Assembly: GCA_963969595.1 (NCBI GenBank)
Contig: OZ018409.1
Location: 1,304,501 to 1,368,500 of the forward strand
Reading direction: 5' to 3'
Source of the DNA: Neckera pumila
Lineage: Eukaryota > Streptophyta > Bryopsida > Hypnales > Neckeraceae
Length of the DNA stretch: 64,000 bases
Shown: positions 41,855 through 54,627 of the stretch, one piece after another
Position numbering within the stretch: the stretch's first letter is position 1
Layout of the letters: each line of letters opens with the position of its first letter
Notes under the pieces: generated by a model
Seen by the model: the letters and a program-made list of their open reading frames with translations, nothing else
Databases searched by the model: none
What the model was told of the DNA's origin: nothing
Translations under genes and position numbers: made by a program

Positions 41855-44800
41855 ATGGCGGACCTCGTTATGGCTGGCAATGTGGCAACGCGTTTGGAGC
41901 TTGTTCAAGCGCTACGACTTGCAACTACCCCGGCGGCGAGGAAAATTGAGTTAGTGATGAGTTTTATTGAATCCACGAAGAAATGCGAGGAGAATAACGC
42001 CGGACAGAGCGAGTCTACCTCGGCCTGGATCAAAATGCCTCAAATGATTGGCTTCTTATCGGAGTGGGTGCAATCCGCACTGATTCAGTCTTCGAAACCT
42101 GGAGCACCCTCGTGTGATGCTCCTGCTCACTTGGATTCTCGTTACTGGTCCATTTTGAAGTTTTGTTTGTCGTCAGGTTATCTTCACCGTATCACAGGCG
42201 TCTCGCCCTCGTTAATGCGGTCTCTTATATCCTGTATTTCACGATCATTATTAGAACCTCTGAAGCTGGAATTAATCGAAGTAGTCTCCATCTTATTTAC
42301 AGAGTACAGTCGGCCGTTCAGGTCGAATCTAGAGAGCTGGGTGTCTTTGACCTCTGGAGCGCTTATTCTTTTGAGACCGGAGGGTAGGGGCATTATAGTT
42401 CCGGATTCTTCTGTTGTAGCTTTGGTGAGCGCAATTGTAGAAGGTTTTTCTAGAACTATTGCGTCACACCCCAATCCGACTAAAGTTTTTCAGTCGGTTG
42501 TAGCGAGATTGCTGGAGCCGTTGCTTGTGGTGATCGGGGATTCAATTAGTAATGAGAACCTATCTCTCTTGAGTGTAGTTAGGGCAGCTGAAGAGATTAT
42601 AGAAAACGGCATATTTCATCCCTCTCACATTGGAGGATTTTCTGAGGTCTGCGTATTCCTAAAGGGGAATGGGGACACAAACGTAAATAAAAAAAAGAAC
42701 TCGGAAGCTAGGCAGCGGAGCTATCACAGGACGTTCTTTCAGAAACTTGAAGAGTTGAGAAAAGCAGGGAATTTTCTAGTGCTGGTTGGGCTTGGTCGTG
42801 CATTCAAGTTATATGCTAAGAGATGGAAAGCTCAACAGGTTGCGCTTTCGGAGGATGTTTATGGTGTCCGAGGTCAAGTGAAGTCGCAGGTCTCTGAGAG
42901 CATTTCAGGTATTGAATCACTCGAGCTTCGTGGTTCCTGTCTTGAAAGCTAGGTCACCTCTATTGAGGGTTTAGGGTTTAAGTTTTAGGGTTTAGAGTTT
43001 ATACGGTAGAGGATACGATTTGCATCACTTTTTATCATTTTAACACATGACGGTGAGTGATTTTTGGGAGATTACTTCAAAGCTGTGGAGAGATCTTTTG
43101 GGTACAAGATAAAAAATTTCTTGAGATCAAATTTTATCACAATGTATGAGTTTTTTACGCAACTTTAAAATGGGAAGTTTTAGACCTCTACTAGTGACAG
43201 CAGACAACCCTATTTTCATTCAAAGATTAATGGCCATAGAGATTTAATCAAGTCACGCTTACATCACCTGGTGATAAGTCCAACCGAATGCATGAATAGG
43301 TGAGTTGCTGTTCGTAACAGGGGTCCCTTGAGGGGCGACTAACGATTTTGAGATCTTCTACCTTACTAATTGTGACAGCCGGATGTAGAGAGGATATCTG
43401 ATGCTATGTTCTGTGTGTTAGGTGAAAAGGGTGAAAGAGGTAGTGAAGCAAAGTCAACCGAAAAATCTGGTCATGAGATCGAAGCATCGAAGGACGAGGA
43501 AAATGCTGCGTTGCAACCAAGAAAACATGCAAACCAAACAGATGCAATTTTCAGTGTCTTTGCTGAACTGCTTGGCCCGCTCAACTCGGAACTTTTAACT
43601 CTTGTTGGGTCGGACAGCAGCCAAATTGAACAATCACAAGAGCATTCGATGCAAATATCTCTTTTGATGCTAAGTACCAATGAGCTGCTTGCAGCTGCTA
43701 AGGAGTCTGGAGCCTACAAGTCACTAGAGGATACGCTATCATTGACGTACTTTAACTTCCTCCTGGAGGTTCACAATTTGATCGTCAAAATTGGAATGAG
43801 AGCTTTTGACATCTGGTCCAACGGTGATCTAGTAATTCCCATCTCTAAGAAAAAAAAGCGATTACGAGGGCCGGAGACCAGAATTACTTCGAAGAAGAGA
43901 TGTGAAGCAATATTCAGTGAAGTTGTATTCGCACTCCAACATCTTCTTGAGCTTGAGTACAGGGTTTTTGAGCAACAGTTGTCTTCTATATGGATGTTCA
44001 TGTTCAAGATGCTGGCCCCTGCTATAGAGGTCAAGAGAACGACGTTGAAGGCCTTAGAGTTTTGCTGCGGGTTAATTATTATGTACAGCGACTTGAGGCA
44101 GGTGGGTATCTGTTTGTCATCTTAGACAGTAGTCACGCAATCTCCTTTTGTTCTTCCCTGAGAGTCCTGCGTGTCCTCTAACCTCCTATTAGTACTATCC
44201 ATAGGTCACTTCTTTAAAGTAGAAATATATGTTTGGATTGATGGTTGTGCACCTAGTATCTTGTACCCTGACCAATATTGGACTAGAGTTGCCTCTTGTT
44301 TTTCTGGTACTTCTACTGCGAAACTGTAGTTGATGAGAACGTTTTACCTCCAAACTTTTAGGTTTTTTTGAACAAGATCTGTGTGACGTTCATATGAAGT
44401 CTTTCTTGCAACTGATGAAATTTGTGCTGATGCCAGGTTGAGATCCCCATCTTCCATCTCACAGACACCTTGACAGGTCTGCAGAGTTCTTCTCAGCTTG
44501 AGGTCGTCGCTGCCGCTGTAGAGAATATTGTCTGTACTCCGCAATATCTAGTTACCCTGGGATCTGTGATACGTAGACTCCCGGAAGGACAGGTGGCTAA
44601 TTTGTTGAGAGGTTTACAAGCAGCAGTTATTAAAACACTTGATTCATTCGATTGTCAGCAAGCGACCTCTCTATGGAAGATCCCTAAATTTCATGGCTCA
44701 ATGAAGGGCCTTTTAGAGTTATATTGTTGTATTCTTCAGAATGCGAATGTCACATCTTCAAATAGCATCCTTGCTGGCGGGGCTGTCAGGGAGCTCCTTA

Positions 44801-47800
44801 TCAAGGTCCTTGCTCCACCCATGATGGAGTTGGTTGATGTTTGTGTTAAAAATGAAGTTGCTTCTACTGAAAAAAACAACTTGCAGGAGGAGCATTGTGT
44901 CTCGACAAAGTCATTGTTGCTTCTGTCGGTATACAAGTCTTCTCGAGTCCTGCATCGCCAATGCTTGTCGTTGATGCCTCCCAAGGCCGCACGAAAGGCA
45001 AGCATCGCTATTTTTGATAATGAAATTGATGTGCTTACTGCTGATGGGTCAGAAGTAGTTACTTATTTGAAGGCAAGCGGGTTCCTCATGCCTCTGCAAA
45101 GAGGGTATGTGAAGATGTCAAAGTTATTGAAAAATCTTCTTCTGAGGAGTTTAATTTGGGGCGGAATGCATTCATCTGCTGTGATTTATACTGTCAACAG
45201 CATTGCTATACAAAGTCTGGTGGATCTTGATCGTCGTGTCTGGGCACTGAAGTTTCTCATCAGTAAAGCGGAATCAAAGAAGTATATGAAGGTGCTTCGA
45301 TCGCTTGAAAAAGAAGGAGCAAAACTAGTATCTATTGTGCTGAAAAATCTCTTTTCAATTGAAGATGAGGAGATCTTTGTAACTACTGGAAAATGGAATA
45401 GTATTATGACAACTTTGGACTCCAGCACATTATACATAGCCAGGTATATTGGAACCTACCGTAATTTCTATGATTGTCTTGGCAGTGCTACTCGTGTGTT
45501 ATGCTTTTCATTGGGGTGTTATTTACAGTATTGGTTTAATGTGCACTCAAATTTGCAAAATTTAAATGTATTATTGTACTTATTACTGGCCATTGGAAGG
45601 GCATTTTGCTTGAACAACATTGTGTAGTTTCTAACCAAGCAGAGTTTTGCGATTGTGAACATGTGCTGCAGATTGCACCTCATATGTGAAACTGTCGATG
45701 TGTGGTCAACTTTTGCAAATGAGAGACACTTGCAGAATTTTGTCATGGTATTGCTGCGCGCTGGGAAAGTTTGCGCACTGAACGACGCAAAGAAACTTCA
45801 CCATTCTGGAGAGGAAGCTGGTTGTATGGGTTTTAAGGAGTACAGAAAAGTGGACTTGTATGCTATTACTGAGGACATTTTAAACAACCTCGAGTTCTTC
45901 GAAATTGAGGTTGGTTCAAAGTTCCTCCCAATCTGAGAGCCATTTAAGTGGAGACTAATACCGTGACTGATTCCACATGACTCGAGCGCTTGACATTTGG
46001 CAAGCGCCTTGGAGTCCGTTGGATATAACTCTTTTCAGTATATTAGTTATTGGTTCTGTCTATTTCTTCACTGTTTAGTTGATGATGAGGTGGTTGTCTC
46101 GCAAGTGGCTTCCTGCAAGCTTTAGGGGTTTTCTTCCAAATTTTGTTATTGCAACTTCCTAACATGCTTTCTTGGTATTCTCAGTGTATACGGAGAGTGT
46201 TTTCCTCAGCTTTTCTTGAGGAGCTTAAGAAGACATTGTTGTTTAGTTTCAAAGAGGATTGCCCTATCTTTTGTACTATCGATGATTGTATTCAGGGTGC
46301 AACAGCGCCTTCTGCCGTTGAGAGCAATATCACTTTTGTGAAGCGGAAATTGAAGTCTTTTGACAAGTTTTCTAGCTCGACTCGGAAGGAGTTCGTTTTG
46401 AGTGAGGAGCAGAAGAAGACATTCATTGATTGCAGTAGGCTTCTCAACTTACTGGCATCCCTTCCCTGCGGTTATCTCCCCCCAGCCGACAATGCTAGAT
46501 GTGCATACGCAATCTGCCAGCTGGAAATGTAAGGATCATGTATTCTTGTTGGCATCTTTTTAGAGTGTTAAGAAGTTTGCCAGTCTGCTTTTTCGTGTTT
46601 GGAAGTCAGGTGCTCTTCAGATTGGCCAGCAAATGCTTTCAACCCTTTCCTAAACTTGCTCAAGATCTGATTATAGGAGTTTGTTTTACATTTAAACCTA
46701 GAATCTTGTACAGTTTTTTTCAGATTGTTGCAGCGTGTATTTGTTTGTGGCAGTTTTGTCCTATGTTTTCCGTTCGGAAGATTGAGAAATCGTGTTAATT
46801 TGATTGCAGATTCTTGGTCGATTTCCTATTGGGCGATAAAGCTGTCCAGTTTCGAATACCTTATCCTTCGGAAAAATTAATAAATCTTCCTTCAGATAGC
46901 TCTCGTCTGGTTTGGGCTGATGCTATCATTGCATGCCGTCGCTTACTGAACTTTCTAGCTAATTCATCAGCTATCTCAGAACCCAGTACTGTTTCTTCTG
47001 ACTTTACTCGTACTTTGTTCGGAAGCTCGACTAGCACTCAATGTGTGACTCTGATACCGGAGATTGTGGCCATGTGTGCACTTGAGAACTTCACGGACAG
47101 GAATGAAGGAGACTCAGAAGGGCTTCCTACTGAAGTGGATCCCTCCAATGTATATTACTCATTGTTACATGAAACCTGTGCTGTCATAGAATCATCCTTT
47201 GCAAACATCTGTTCTGCCGAGGTTAAGGTGCTGGTGAACCCCAAAGCCTCTCTGGATGTGCCCACTGCAGTTGAGCGAAAATCGGGGAAAAAAAATTCGA
47301 AGAAGTTGAAAGGTGCTCTCTCAGCACTTGGGGTAATTCTGGTTTCAGAAGTCCAGAATGTTGAAACGACTCTGGAGACTGAACAAAGCTCAAGGTGGCA
47401 CAGGCATATTTCAACAGTTGCAGCTATCAGTAGTACCCTGTGGAGCATGACAACAGCGGTTGAAAGGGTTGACAAGGAATGCCGAAACTCCGTATCAACT
47501 CCATTGATATGGCGGACAGAGCTTCCATATGCTTGGTTTTTTATTGTTAAGGAGCTCGAACCTATCTTAGTCCGGATCCTACTACAGGTCTTGTTTCCTA
47601 TGGGTGCCATAGGTCTGGAGTTCTTTTCCAAGGCAGTGACTAAAGATAAGGAGGTGCATGACCCTGTAGAGCAGGAGCCTGCTGAGGAAGACGATTTTGA
47701 TGGAGATGAAATAAGTAATCTTCCGGAAGAAGGTTTGCTTAAGGAACCCGTTTATGTTTCAAGTGGTGAAGATTCGGAAGAGGAGGATACAACTGCCCTT

Positions 47801-50529
47801 GAGACTGATGACCATGATGTAGAGGCTTTGAATGTGGATTTAACTTTTCAAGCCAGCGTTGTGGAAGAGTCTTCTTCATCGCAGCTTGCATCTCTGGACG
47901 CTGTTCTGGAAGGAAATGTGAGAGGAAAATCAGAATTCGTGGGTGAGCTTTACATGGCAGTAGCAGCTATTGTAAAACTACGCAGTTTGTTTTGCTCTCC
48001 CTTCTCATTCACAAGCGACTTATCTGACTCCACCAGTTTCAAAGATCAGTCCCCTCATTCATTAGACACGCTTCTACTTGCAGCTTATCGACTGTTATTA
48101 GGATCTGTCCAGCTAATTCAGAATCAGAAACTTGTTAATCCTGGGTGGCTGGTGGGGATTATCAAGTACATGGGGTCAGTTGGGTCTTATTTTCCTTGCA
48201 TGAAGCCATGTATTTCACCTATTGATTTCGTCAAGCTTGTAAATTTACACCTCGAGCTTCTTGGGGCATTATTAGTTTTAAAAGAGAGTTCTCGAACAGG
48301 CGTAAAAGACAGTCTTGAGATCACCATGGAAACCATGGAGACATCTGATTGGGAACTGGATGTGGGAGCATTGGAGACGCGCAGAAGTAGAAGGTCAGGC
48401 AGTGCTGACCAGACAGACGATCTATTTTTCATGGCTCAAAGGTCATTCGAGAGTCTTCTGAAATATGCTCCTCGGCAACATATGGTTCTCGCTTTGCAGT
48501 CCGTAGAGAGAGCCGTAGCTGGTGTATGGAGGGGCTCTGATCAAGGTTTAGGCTTTGAAAGCAACAACGTAAGGGGTTGTCAGGTTGCATCTGTTGTTGC
48601 GGCCGGTGTCGACTGTTTAGGCCTTGCGCTACAGGCTGTGTCAGGTAACCCAAATGGCTTTTTATATGCTCCATTACACTCTTGATTTTGTACATTCAGG
48701 TTGACAGGATGATGGATGTAGTACAGATTGTACCTAATTAGTGATGTGCATGAAAATGAGTTGTTGGACTCGTTCCTCTTGAAGTAGTCGACTACTTTTT
48801 CCAGATTTTATAGTTTATGTATCTCTTTTTCTGCTTTTCTAAGAGTCAGTAAAGCTTGAGTGAGTTTTATGTAGTCCCATTGTGGTAACTCAAATGATTC
48901 TTGTGGTTTTTTAGGGAAGATGAGATTGCACCTGCTTGCAAACCACTGCACAGCGTTTTATGGAGGACTTTTCAACCTTGTCGCCCATCGTCAAGGACCC
49001 TCAGTTTTCCTAGGAAGGCAAACATTTTCCGTATCTAGCTCTGAGATGCTGAGTATGGTCGATGTAGCTCCAGTAGTGCTTCGCGGTCTGGAAATTTTGA
49101 CCACTTTAGCAGCTCGAGCGGTGATTTTCCCGATGAAGGCCTGTTTTGTGGCAATGGCTCTTCAATGTCCTGGAATGTTGTTCAGATCTTTCTACGACGT
49201 TGGAAAATCGAAGGCTCTTCTTATGGAGAATGCACCCTGGAAACATGGGATTCAAGTTACTGCTACGGAATCCCCATTACAGGGTTTCAATGACATGTCT
49301 GTCAAGCTGTATGTCGCTTGCTGCAGACTTCTTTGTGCATTGCTGCGACACCGCATAAAGTAAGCAAATTGCTCTGCTACTATTTTAATATCCATATTCT
49401 TTGTAGCACTTTACTGAACATATGTGTACAGTTTGTTTTTGTGAATGTCAACTAGGTAGTGTAGGATTTTTGGGCTCTTTTTAGACATGGATTATATTCA
49501 CTAGCTACTGTGTTCAGATTCAATCTTCAGTTGAAAATATTTCAGCATTTACGAAACCCTAAGATGATTGTTGTGCTATTTCGCAGGGAGTGTGGACACA
49601 GTATGGCATTGCTGGGAGAATCCTGCCGAATACTGTTACACTGCTTAGCTGCCCCCATTTGGACCGATGCAGCTGATTCTTCAATTCCCTCAACAGCAGC
49701 TGAGGCTGCTCAATGTGGTGGTTGGCTGAGCCGAGTTTACCAAGAGGTCTTTCCTGATTCCGGAAACCCTCAACCCTTCAGAGATTCTAGCTCTCTTCAT
49801 AACATACTTGGCGTTTGCTAGACCAATGACTGTTTTCTGTTCAACCAACGAATGGTCCATCTTCTAACAAGATTTGGCAATATTTTGGTGCAGTCTGTAA
49901 TTATCATTGTTGCGATAAGCATTTCAGAATTATTGCGTGAATTTCTAATGACGCACCATTTCTATGTTTCAGATGGAAGCACATAAGGAGTCCATGGGCA
50001 AGTATTGCTGTCACCTTCTTGCAGATTATTTGAATGTAATCTCTGGATTTAGTCTTGGCGGCGTTGGACTGAAGAGGTCAGGAGCTCAATCGCGCTGCTA
50101 ATTACTTGTTTTTTCCTCATAGAAATGTGCGACTTACGGGGAAGGCTGTAAGCATCTGTGATTTCTGTAATTAGCATTCGAAAATAGGATCTAAAATTGT
50201 TGTTCTTCGTGCACAGAGAGGTTGATAGTGCTCTGCGCCCTGGTGCCTATGCTTTGCTTGATGCATGCTCTGGCAACGACCTACAGCAATTACACGCCGC
50301 TCTAGGAGGTAATTTCCTCAATTTTTTTCCAAATGAAACTAGTTGTGTCATGCTAGCAAGGTCTGATGTTTCCACAGCAATCTATGTATATATATACATC
50401 ATATGAATGTGAACGATCTAATAATTTTTATCTTTGTATTCTTTCAATGCAGAGGGTGCAAGGCGAAGTGCCTTGATGACATTGCGACACGATTATGACC
50501 TTCACTATAAGTACACTGGAAAGGTTTAA
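41855..50529 (+). CDS. URB2: Urb2/Npa2 family nucleolar ribosome-biogenesis protein
   Basis: Eleven exons: 41855-42908, 43422-44101, 44437-45443, 45672-45909, 46185-46528, 46810-48644, 48915-49359, 49587-49746, 49973-50076, 50217-50308, 50453-50529. All introns are GT-AG, all phases agree and the sum is 6,036 nt (2,011 codons plus stop), close to the roughly 2,000 residues of plant homologues. The C-terminus (REVDSALRPGAYALLDACSG, then ALMTLRHDYDLHYKYTGKV) is the conserved Urb2/Npa2 C-terminal domain, which in plants ends KYEGKV. Helical-repeat-like throughout; a basic patch SKKKKRLRG near residue 495 may be a nuclear signal; an acidic stretch (about 1393-1440) includes GEDSEEEDTT. In yeast Urb2 acts in early pre-60S assembly with Npa1 and Dbp6 in the nucleolus. 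The first ATG (MADLVMAGN) is chosen; the frame extends upstream only through a TTG. No disabling change seen. Confidence 0.93.
42909..43421 (+). other. URB2 intron 1 (513 nt)
   Basis: The longest intron of the gene; donor /GTATTG, acceptor TGTTAG/. It holds further AGGGTTTA-type motifs at 42965-43005, possibly a leader-intron enhancer as is common in plants (inference). Confidence 0.6.
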
Positions 50530-51465
50530 GCACGGACGTTGTGACAAGCCCCAACCAGCTTAATCATGGTTTTCCCAAAACCAGCAAAGGTTTCCTACTG
50601 TTGCACAATCCACTCTTGAAAATTTCTCTTGTTGCTGTCGGGAGGCTCTTGTGAACCAAGCAATGGTTGCTCAAATGGAAACGAATTGGAATTCCCTTGT
50701 CAATGTCTTTGTTTGGTGTCAATGTAAAGCTTCAACTTGGTGGGCAGGAGCTCAAAGCGGCTGGCTGGTCGATGAATTCTGCAATTGGCGCTGGAGTAAT
50801 ATCCTTTGGGGCTCTGCTCTTGGAAGCCCCTTTTCCATTTCCGCGAAGTCTCGATATTGAAGTGAAACAAGAGTATATGTGGAGTGCGTTGAAGGATGGA
50901 TGCTCATGAAATTCAACTTCTGTTTGTTTTTCCAGTAGTGTTCTGATAAAAAGCATGATATCAACTTTATCTGTCTTCATCACTTGTTACCAGCATTACC
51001 GCTGGTCGGAGCATTCTTTATTTCAGATTTCCAGAGTCGTCAGACGGATCAAGCAGAGTGCCTTCAGTTCAATTGACCGTAGCTGGTCAGCGGACTTGAT
51101 GTTGTAAGATATACTGGAAAAGAAAGACGTTGCAGAGGATATTTTAAAATACTACAGCACCTCTTATTTGCCACATCAATTCTCCTCAAAATTTCCATCC
51201 AGCCATAGAATTCTTGTGTAAGTTGTTTAGCATTTGCAGAGTCCAAATTCTTAAAACAATTTTGTTAAAATTTATAATATTGAAAGAGAGAATGATTCAC
51301 TTCGGGAACTAGTTTTAGTAGTTTCTCAAATGATTTGAACAATGATTTAATATAACAAGTTGAAAAAATGCCATATTTTGAACTTTATGCTTCGTATCCA
51401 TCTAAACAATCTGTGTTGAAAATCATCAATATTCACATCAAATTTTTAGACAGAGATTAGGAGCT
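50530..51465 (+). other. URB2 3' region
   Basis: Probable 3' UTR and flank. Moderately coding-like frames at 50651-50909 overlap each other and have no splice support, so they are not called. No clear poly(A) signal position can be chosen. Confidence 0.35.
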
Positions 51466-51501
51466 AAACTCTAAACCCTAAACCCTAAACCCTAAACCTT
51501 A
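51466..51501. repeat. Interstitial telomere-type repeats
   Basis: About four CCCTAAA units in tandem with small deviations. Together with the leader motifs they bracket URB2, in opposite orientation. Too short for a telomere relic of note. Confidence 0.7.
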
Positions 51502-51687
51502 AAACAGCAAACCCGAACTCAACAAAATTCCAGCTTTTAGGGTACTATTACGACGTTACTAGCCTCGCACCCAACTCAGGATGACACGCACCACAAGGGG
51601 CTTCAATCGAGCACACAGAGCTGCTAGGAAACGGCACTGAGCACATGTAATTGGCAATTCTCGGTGCAGAAAAATTGATAGTATTAT

Positions 51688-51900
51688 CACTACGCTAATG
51701 ATGGTAAATAATGTTACCTACACTAACTGTTTTTAAAATGTTATAACTTATTATTCTTTATGATTTTTTTTACCAAGAGCATAGGTATTGATATGTTCCA
51801 AAGTCAATGAATGTCGTTGGTAAAAATACTCATCAAGAGTAATAATTTATGGCATTTTGAAAGCAAGTAGTGTGGGTAACACTAAATACCATCATTAGTG
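51688..51900. mobile_element. MITE G1
   Basis: Inverted ends: 'ctaatgatggtaaataatgt' (left) and, inward from the right, 'ctaatgatggtatttagtgt'. About 210 bp, no ORF. Second copy at 54071-54287. Confidence 0.6.
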
Positions 51901-52397
51901 TACCGAGGTCAACGATGGGACAAGAAAACAGGAAAAAGAGACTCACCAACATGGGCAAAGATAAAAAAATCTTCTGTGGATAACATACAGACATTGCCCT
52001 AGTATGCGGAGTTGTCAACACCATCCAACAAAGAAGATCTGTAAAAATGGCAACTTGGATCTGCAAAAATGGCAACTTGGATCGGTTATATTGATATCTC
52101 CAAAAAAAACTCTACCTTTCAAATCCATTATTCTACAAATACGCATGAAGTAGTGATTATGTATGGAATCTTCTGGGTACATAGTGATACACCACTAATT
52201 TTTCAGAAAACCAGATGTGAAAACATGTGAGGGTACATGTGTCATTCCACCATTGGGTATTAAGTTTTTTTGAAAATCTAAGAAGTACACCTTCTAAAAC
52301 TCTTACATCCAAAAAATCATGAGCACATCCTCTTGTGAATTGAATTCATGAATTGTACATGGAAACCTACCCTCACCCCCATATTTGTATTCTTGTG
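51901..52397. other. Spacer, nothing recognised
   Basis: AT-rich. Contains a local duplication of 'atggcaacttggatc' at 52047-52084. Confidence 0.35.
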
Positions 52398-52775
52398 CAC
52401 TAGAAGAAAATAGCATTGCTTTCAACAAGCTCTCAACAAAATCTAGCTGATGTTTTTTTTGTTAGAAACGCACTAGAAGAGAATTGCGTTGCTTTCAACA
52501 AGCTCTTACAAAATCTAGTTGATGTTGTTTTAATAGAAACACATTAGAAAAAACTGCATCAATTTCAACAAAACCAACCTGACTTATTTGTTGTGTCCAA
52601 CACAACATTTGCGTTGAAAGATATTGAACAACGCAGATTTTGCGTTGGACACAACAAACACGTCAAGTTGGTTTTGTTGAAATCAACGCAATCTTCTTCT
52701 AGTGTATTTTTAACAAAAAACATCAACTAAATTTTGTTGAAAGCTTGTTGAGAACAACACAGTTCTTTTCTAGTG
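52398..52775. mobile_element. CACTA-type foldback element
   Basis: Left terminus CACTAGAAGAAAATAGC; right terminus, inward, CACTAGAAAAGAACTGTG. CACTA...TAGTG ends of this form are diagnostic of plant En/Spm-type elements. Terminal similarity extends over most of the element, making a long hairpin. The left arm has an internal tandem duplication that repeats the terminus (CACTAGAAGAGAATTGCG at about 52467), and the right arm has the matching internal terminus (near 52700). No ORF. A 3-bp target duplication is not clear. Confidence 0.72.
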
Positions 52776-54070
52776 ATGGGACCTTTGAAAATTGCAATTA
52801 ATCAATATAGGATATATCCATATAAACTTGTATCCATATTTTGTATCTGTACCCATATTCCATAGTTTGTATTTCATATCCATATGTCATATTTTGTTTT
52901 CCATACACCATATCCATACTCCATATTATGTATTCCATATCCGTATCTGTATCCCAAAGGGATGACTAAGATTGCCTCTCACGACGGAGATCAAAAACAA
53001 TTATTACTTTTTAAATTGGACATCAAATCATCAACAACATTAGAGAGTTTTTTTTAATTTATTTTTAAAGAATAATCAACGACTCTGGATTTTTCAAAAC
53101 AATGTCTGTGTGATAATTGCAAAACCAAGAATGTTTGCATCTTTTTATTACGTAGTCTTCAAGGCCCGTAATTCTACTAGTATTGAGTAGCATCAAGAGG
53201 GCTAAACCACAAAATTATTGTAGTGGGATAAATGTAGACTTGAAGTTGTACGTATATTCATTAGATGAAGAGTCGAAGCCTCTCATGCTTTTAGAAAAGG
53301 TATATTAACTCTACCATCAAAGTACTTTGCCAAAATGATCTAGTTTTTGGCCCAATAGGTGCATTCTTCATTTCTACAATGATTTGAAAAATCATCTATA
53401 GTCCACTTTTTGGTTGTCGTGTCCTTACAAGGCCAAGTAAAACCTAGAAAATTCAAAACTTCTTCATATAGCTGAGTTATTCCATGTGCTGCCAAAGATT
53501 TTACTGTATTGATGCATATTTACCTAAAAGAATTGGAGGAATTGCCAAAAGTAGGTTTGAATTTGTACCATGTAAATGTTGAGTAGGTAGACTGGGTACA
53601 AGTGAATCAAATGTAAAAGTGCAAATACAAGAATTGTAGTATATGATGTCTTATCCAATCCAACAAAATATTAGAAGGACAATATAGATAATCCTCAATT
53701 CTAATTCAAGATTGAGTCCACAATAATGTTGCAAACAATTTGGAATGATAGGATTATTTGTACATGTAGGAGTTTAAGAGGAAAAATACAATAAAAATCT
53801 TTGAATTGGACTAAAGGGATACATTTTGTGCTTTGAAAAATGCAATGAGAGTCTTTGAATTAAAATTAATAGAAATTTCTAATGCAGTTATAGGTTGGAA
53901 GAAATCAACTTCAAATTATTAAAATATTCCTTAAATCTATAATAGGCTCCTATGTTTAGACACTATATATATTACGCAAGAATTTACAAAGATAATTTAT
54001 TAACATGGTTAATATTAGATGTACTTATCATATATCTTTACCAAAATTAGAATTATAACTTTCCTTTCTG
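52776..54070. other. Spacer with cryptically simple stretch
   Basis: 52825-52950 is made of slipped variants of 'ccatat' and 'tgtat'. The remainder is AT-rich with no supported gene. Confidence 0.4.
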
Positions 54071-54287
54071 CACTAATAATGATATCTAATGTTACCTATA
54101 ATAATTGATTTTGAAATGTTATGAATTTTCATAATTGATGAATATTTTTACCAAAAATATAGTTATCAATTCTATTCAAAGAAGAAGATCTTTGATAATA
54201 TAGTTGATAAAAATATTTGTCGTGCATAAAAATTTATAACATTTTGAAATCAAATAGTGTGAATAATACTAAATATCATTTTTAGTG
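54071..54287. mobile_element. MITE G2
   Basis: Ends CACTAATAATGATAT and, inward, CACTAAAAATGATAT. Same interior order as G1 ('tttgaaatgtt', 'caaatagtgtgaata'). CACTA at both tips suggests a tiny CACTA derivative. Confidence 0.6.
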
Positions 54288-54627
54288 TGTTGTACTAGAT
54301 TAAAATAGCAAGGGATGTCATTGGTGGTTACAATAGTTTTGGTTATTTTCATCAACCGACAATTTGTACTACATTGATTTATCCTTTTAGTGAAGGTGCA
54401 AATTAATTTTACTATCAAAGAAAATTGTATTTTTTTTACAATATAATAAGATTTCAACTTGCACTAGTTCAAATTGCTATGACCTTGTACAAGGGAATTT
54501 TTTGGCATTAATCGTTGTCAAAATCTTTTTCAGTTGAAAAAAGAGGAACTTGGATGAAAATGTATAAACATCCAAAAATAAAAAAGCTTATAAATTTTTT
54601 GGCATTACTTTAAAAAAATTGATTGTA

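Noticed and set aside
50651..50909. Coding exon downstream of URB2
   Set aside because: The conserved C-terminus (KYTGKV) already ends at 50529; overlapping frames here lack splice sites and family similarity.
51466..51501. Ancient telomere fusion point
   Set aside because: Only about four units on one side; short telo-motifs are common in plant gene-rich DNA.
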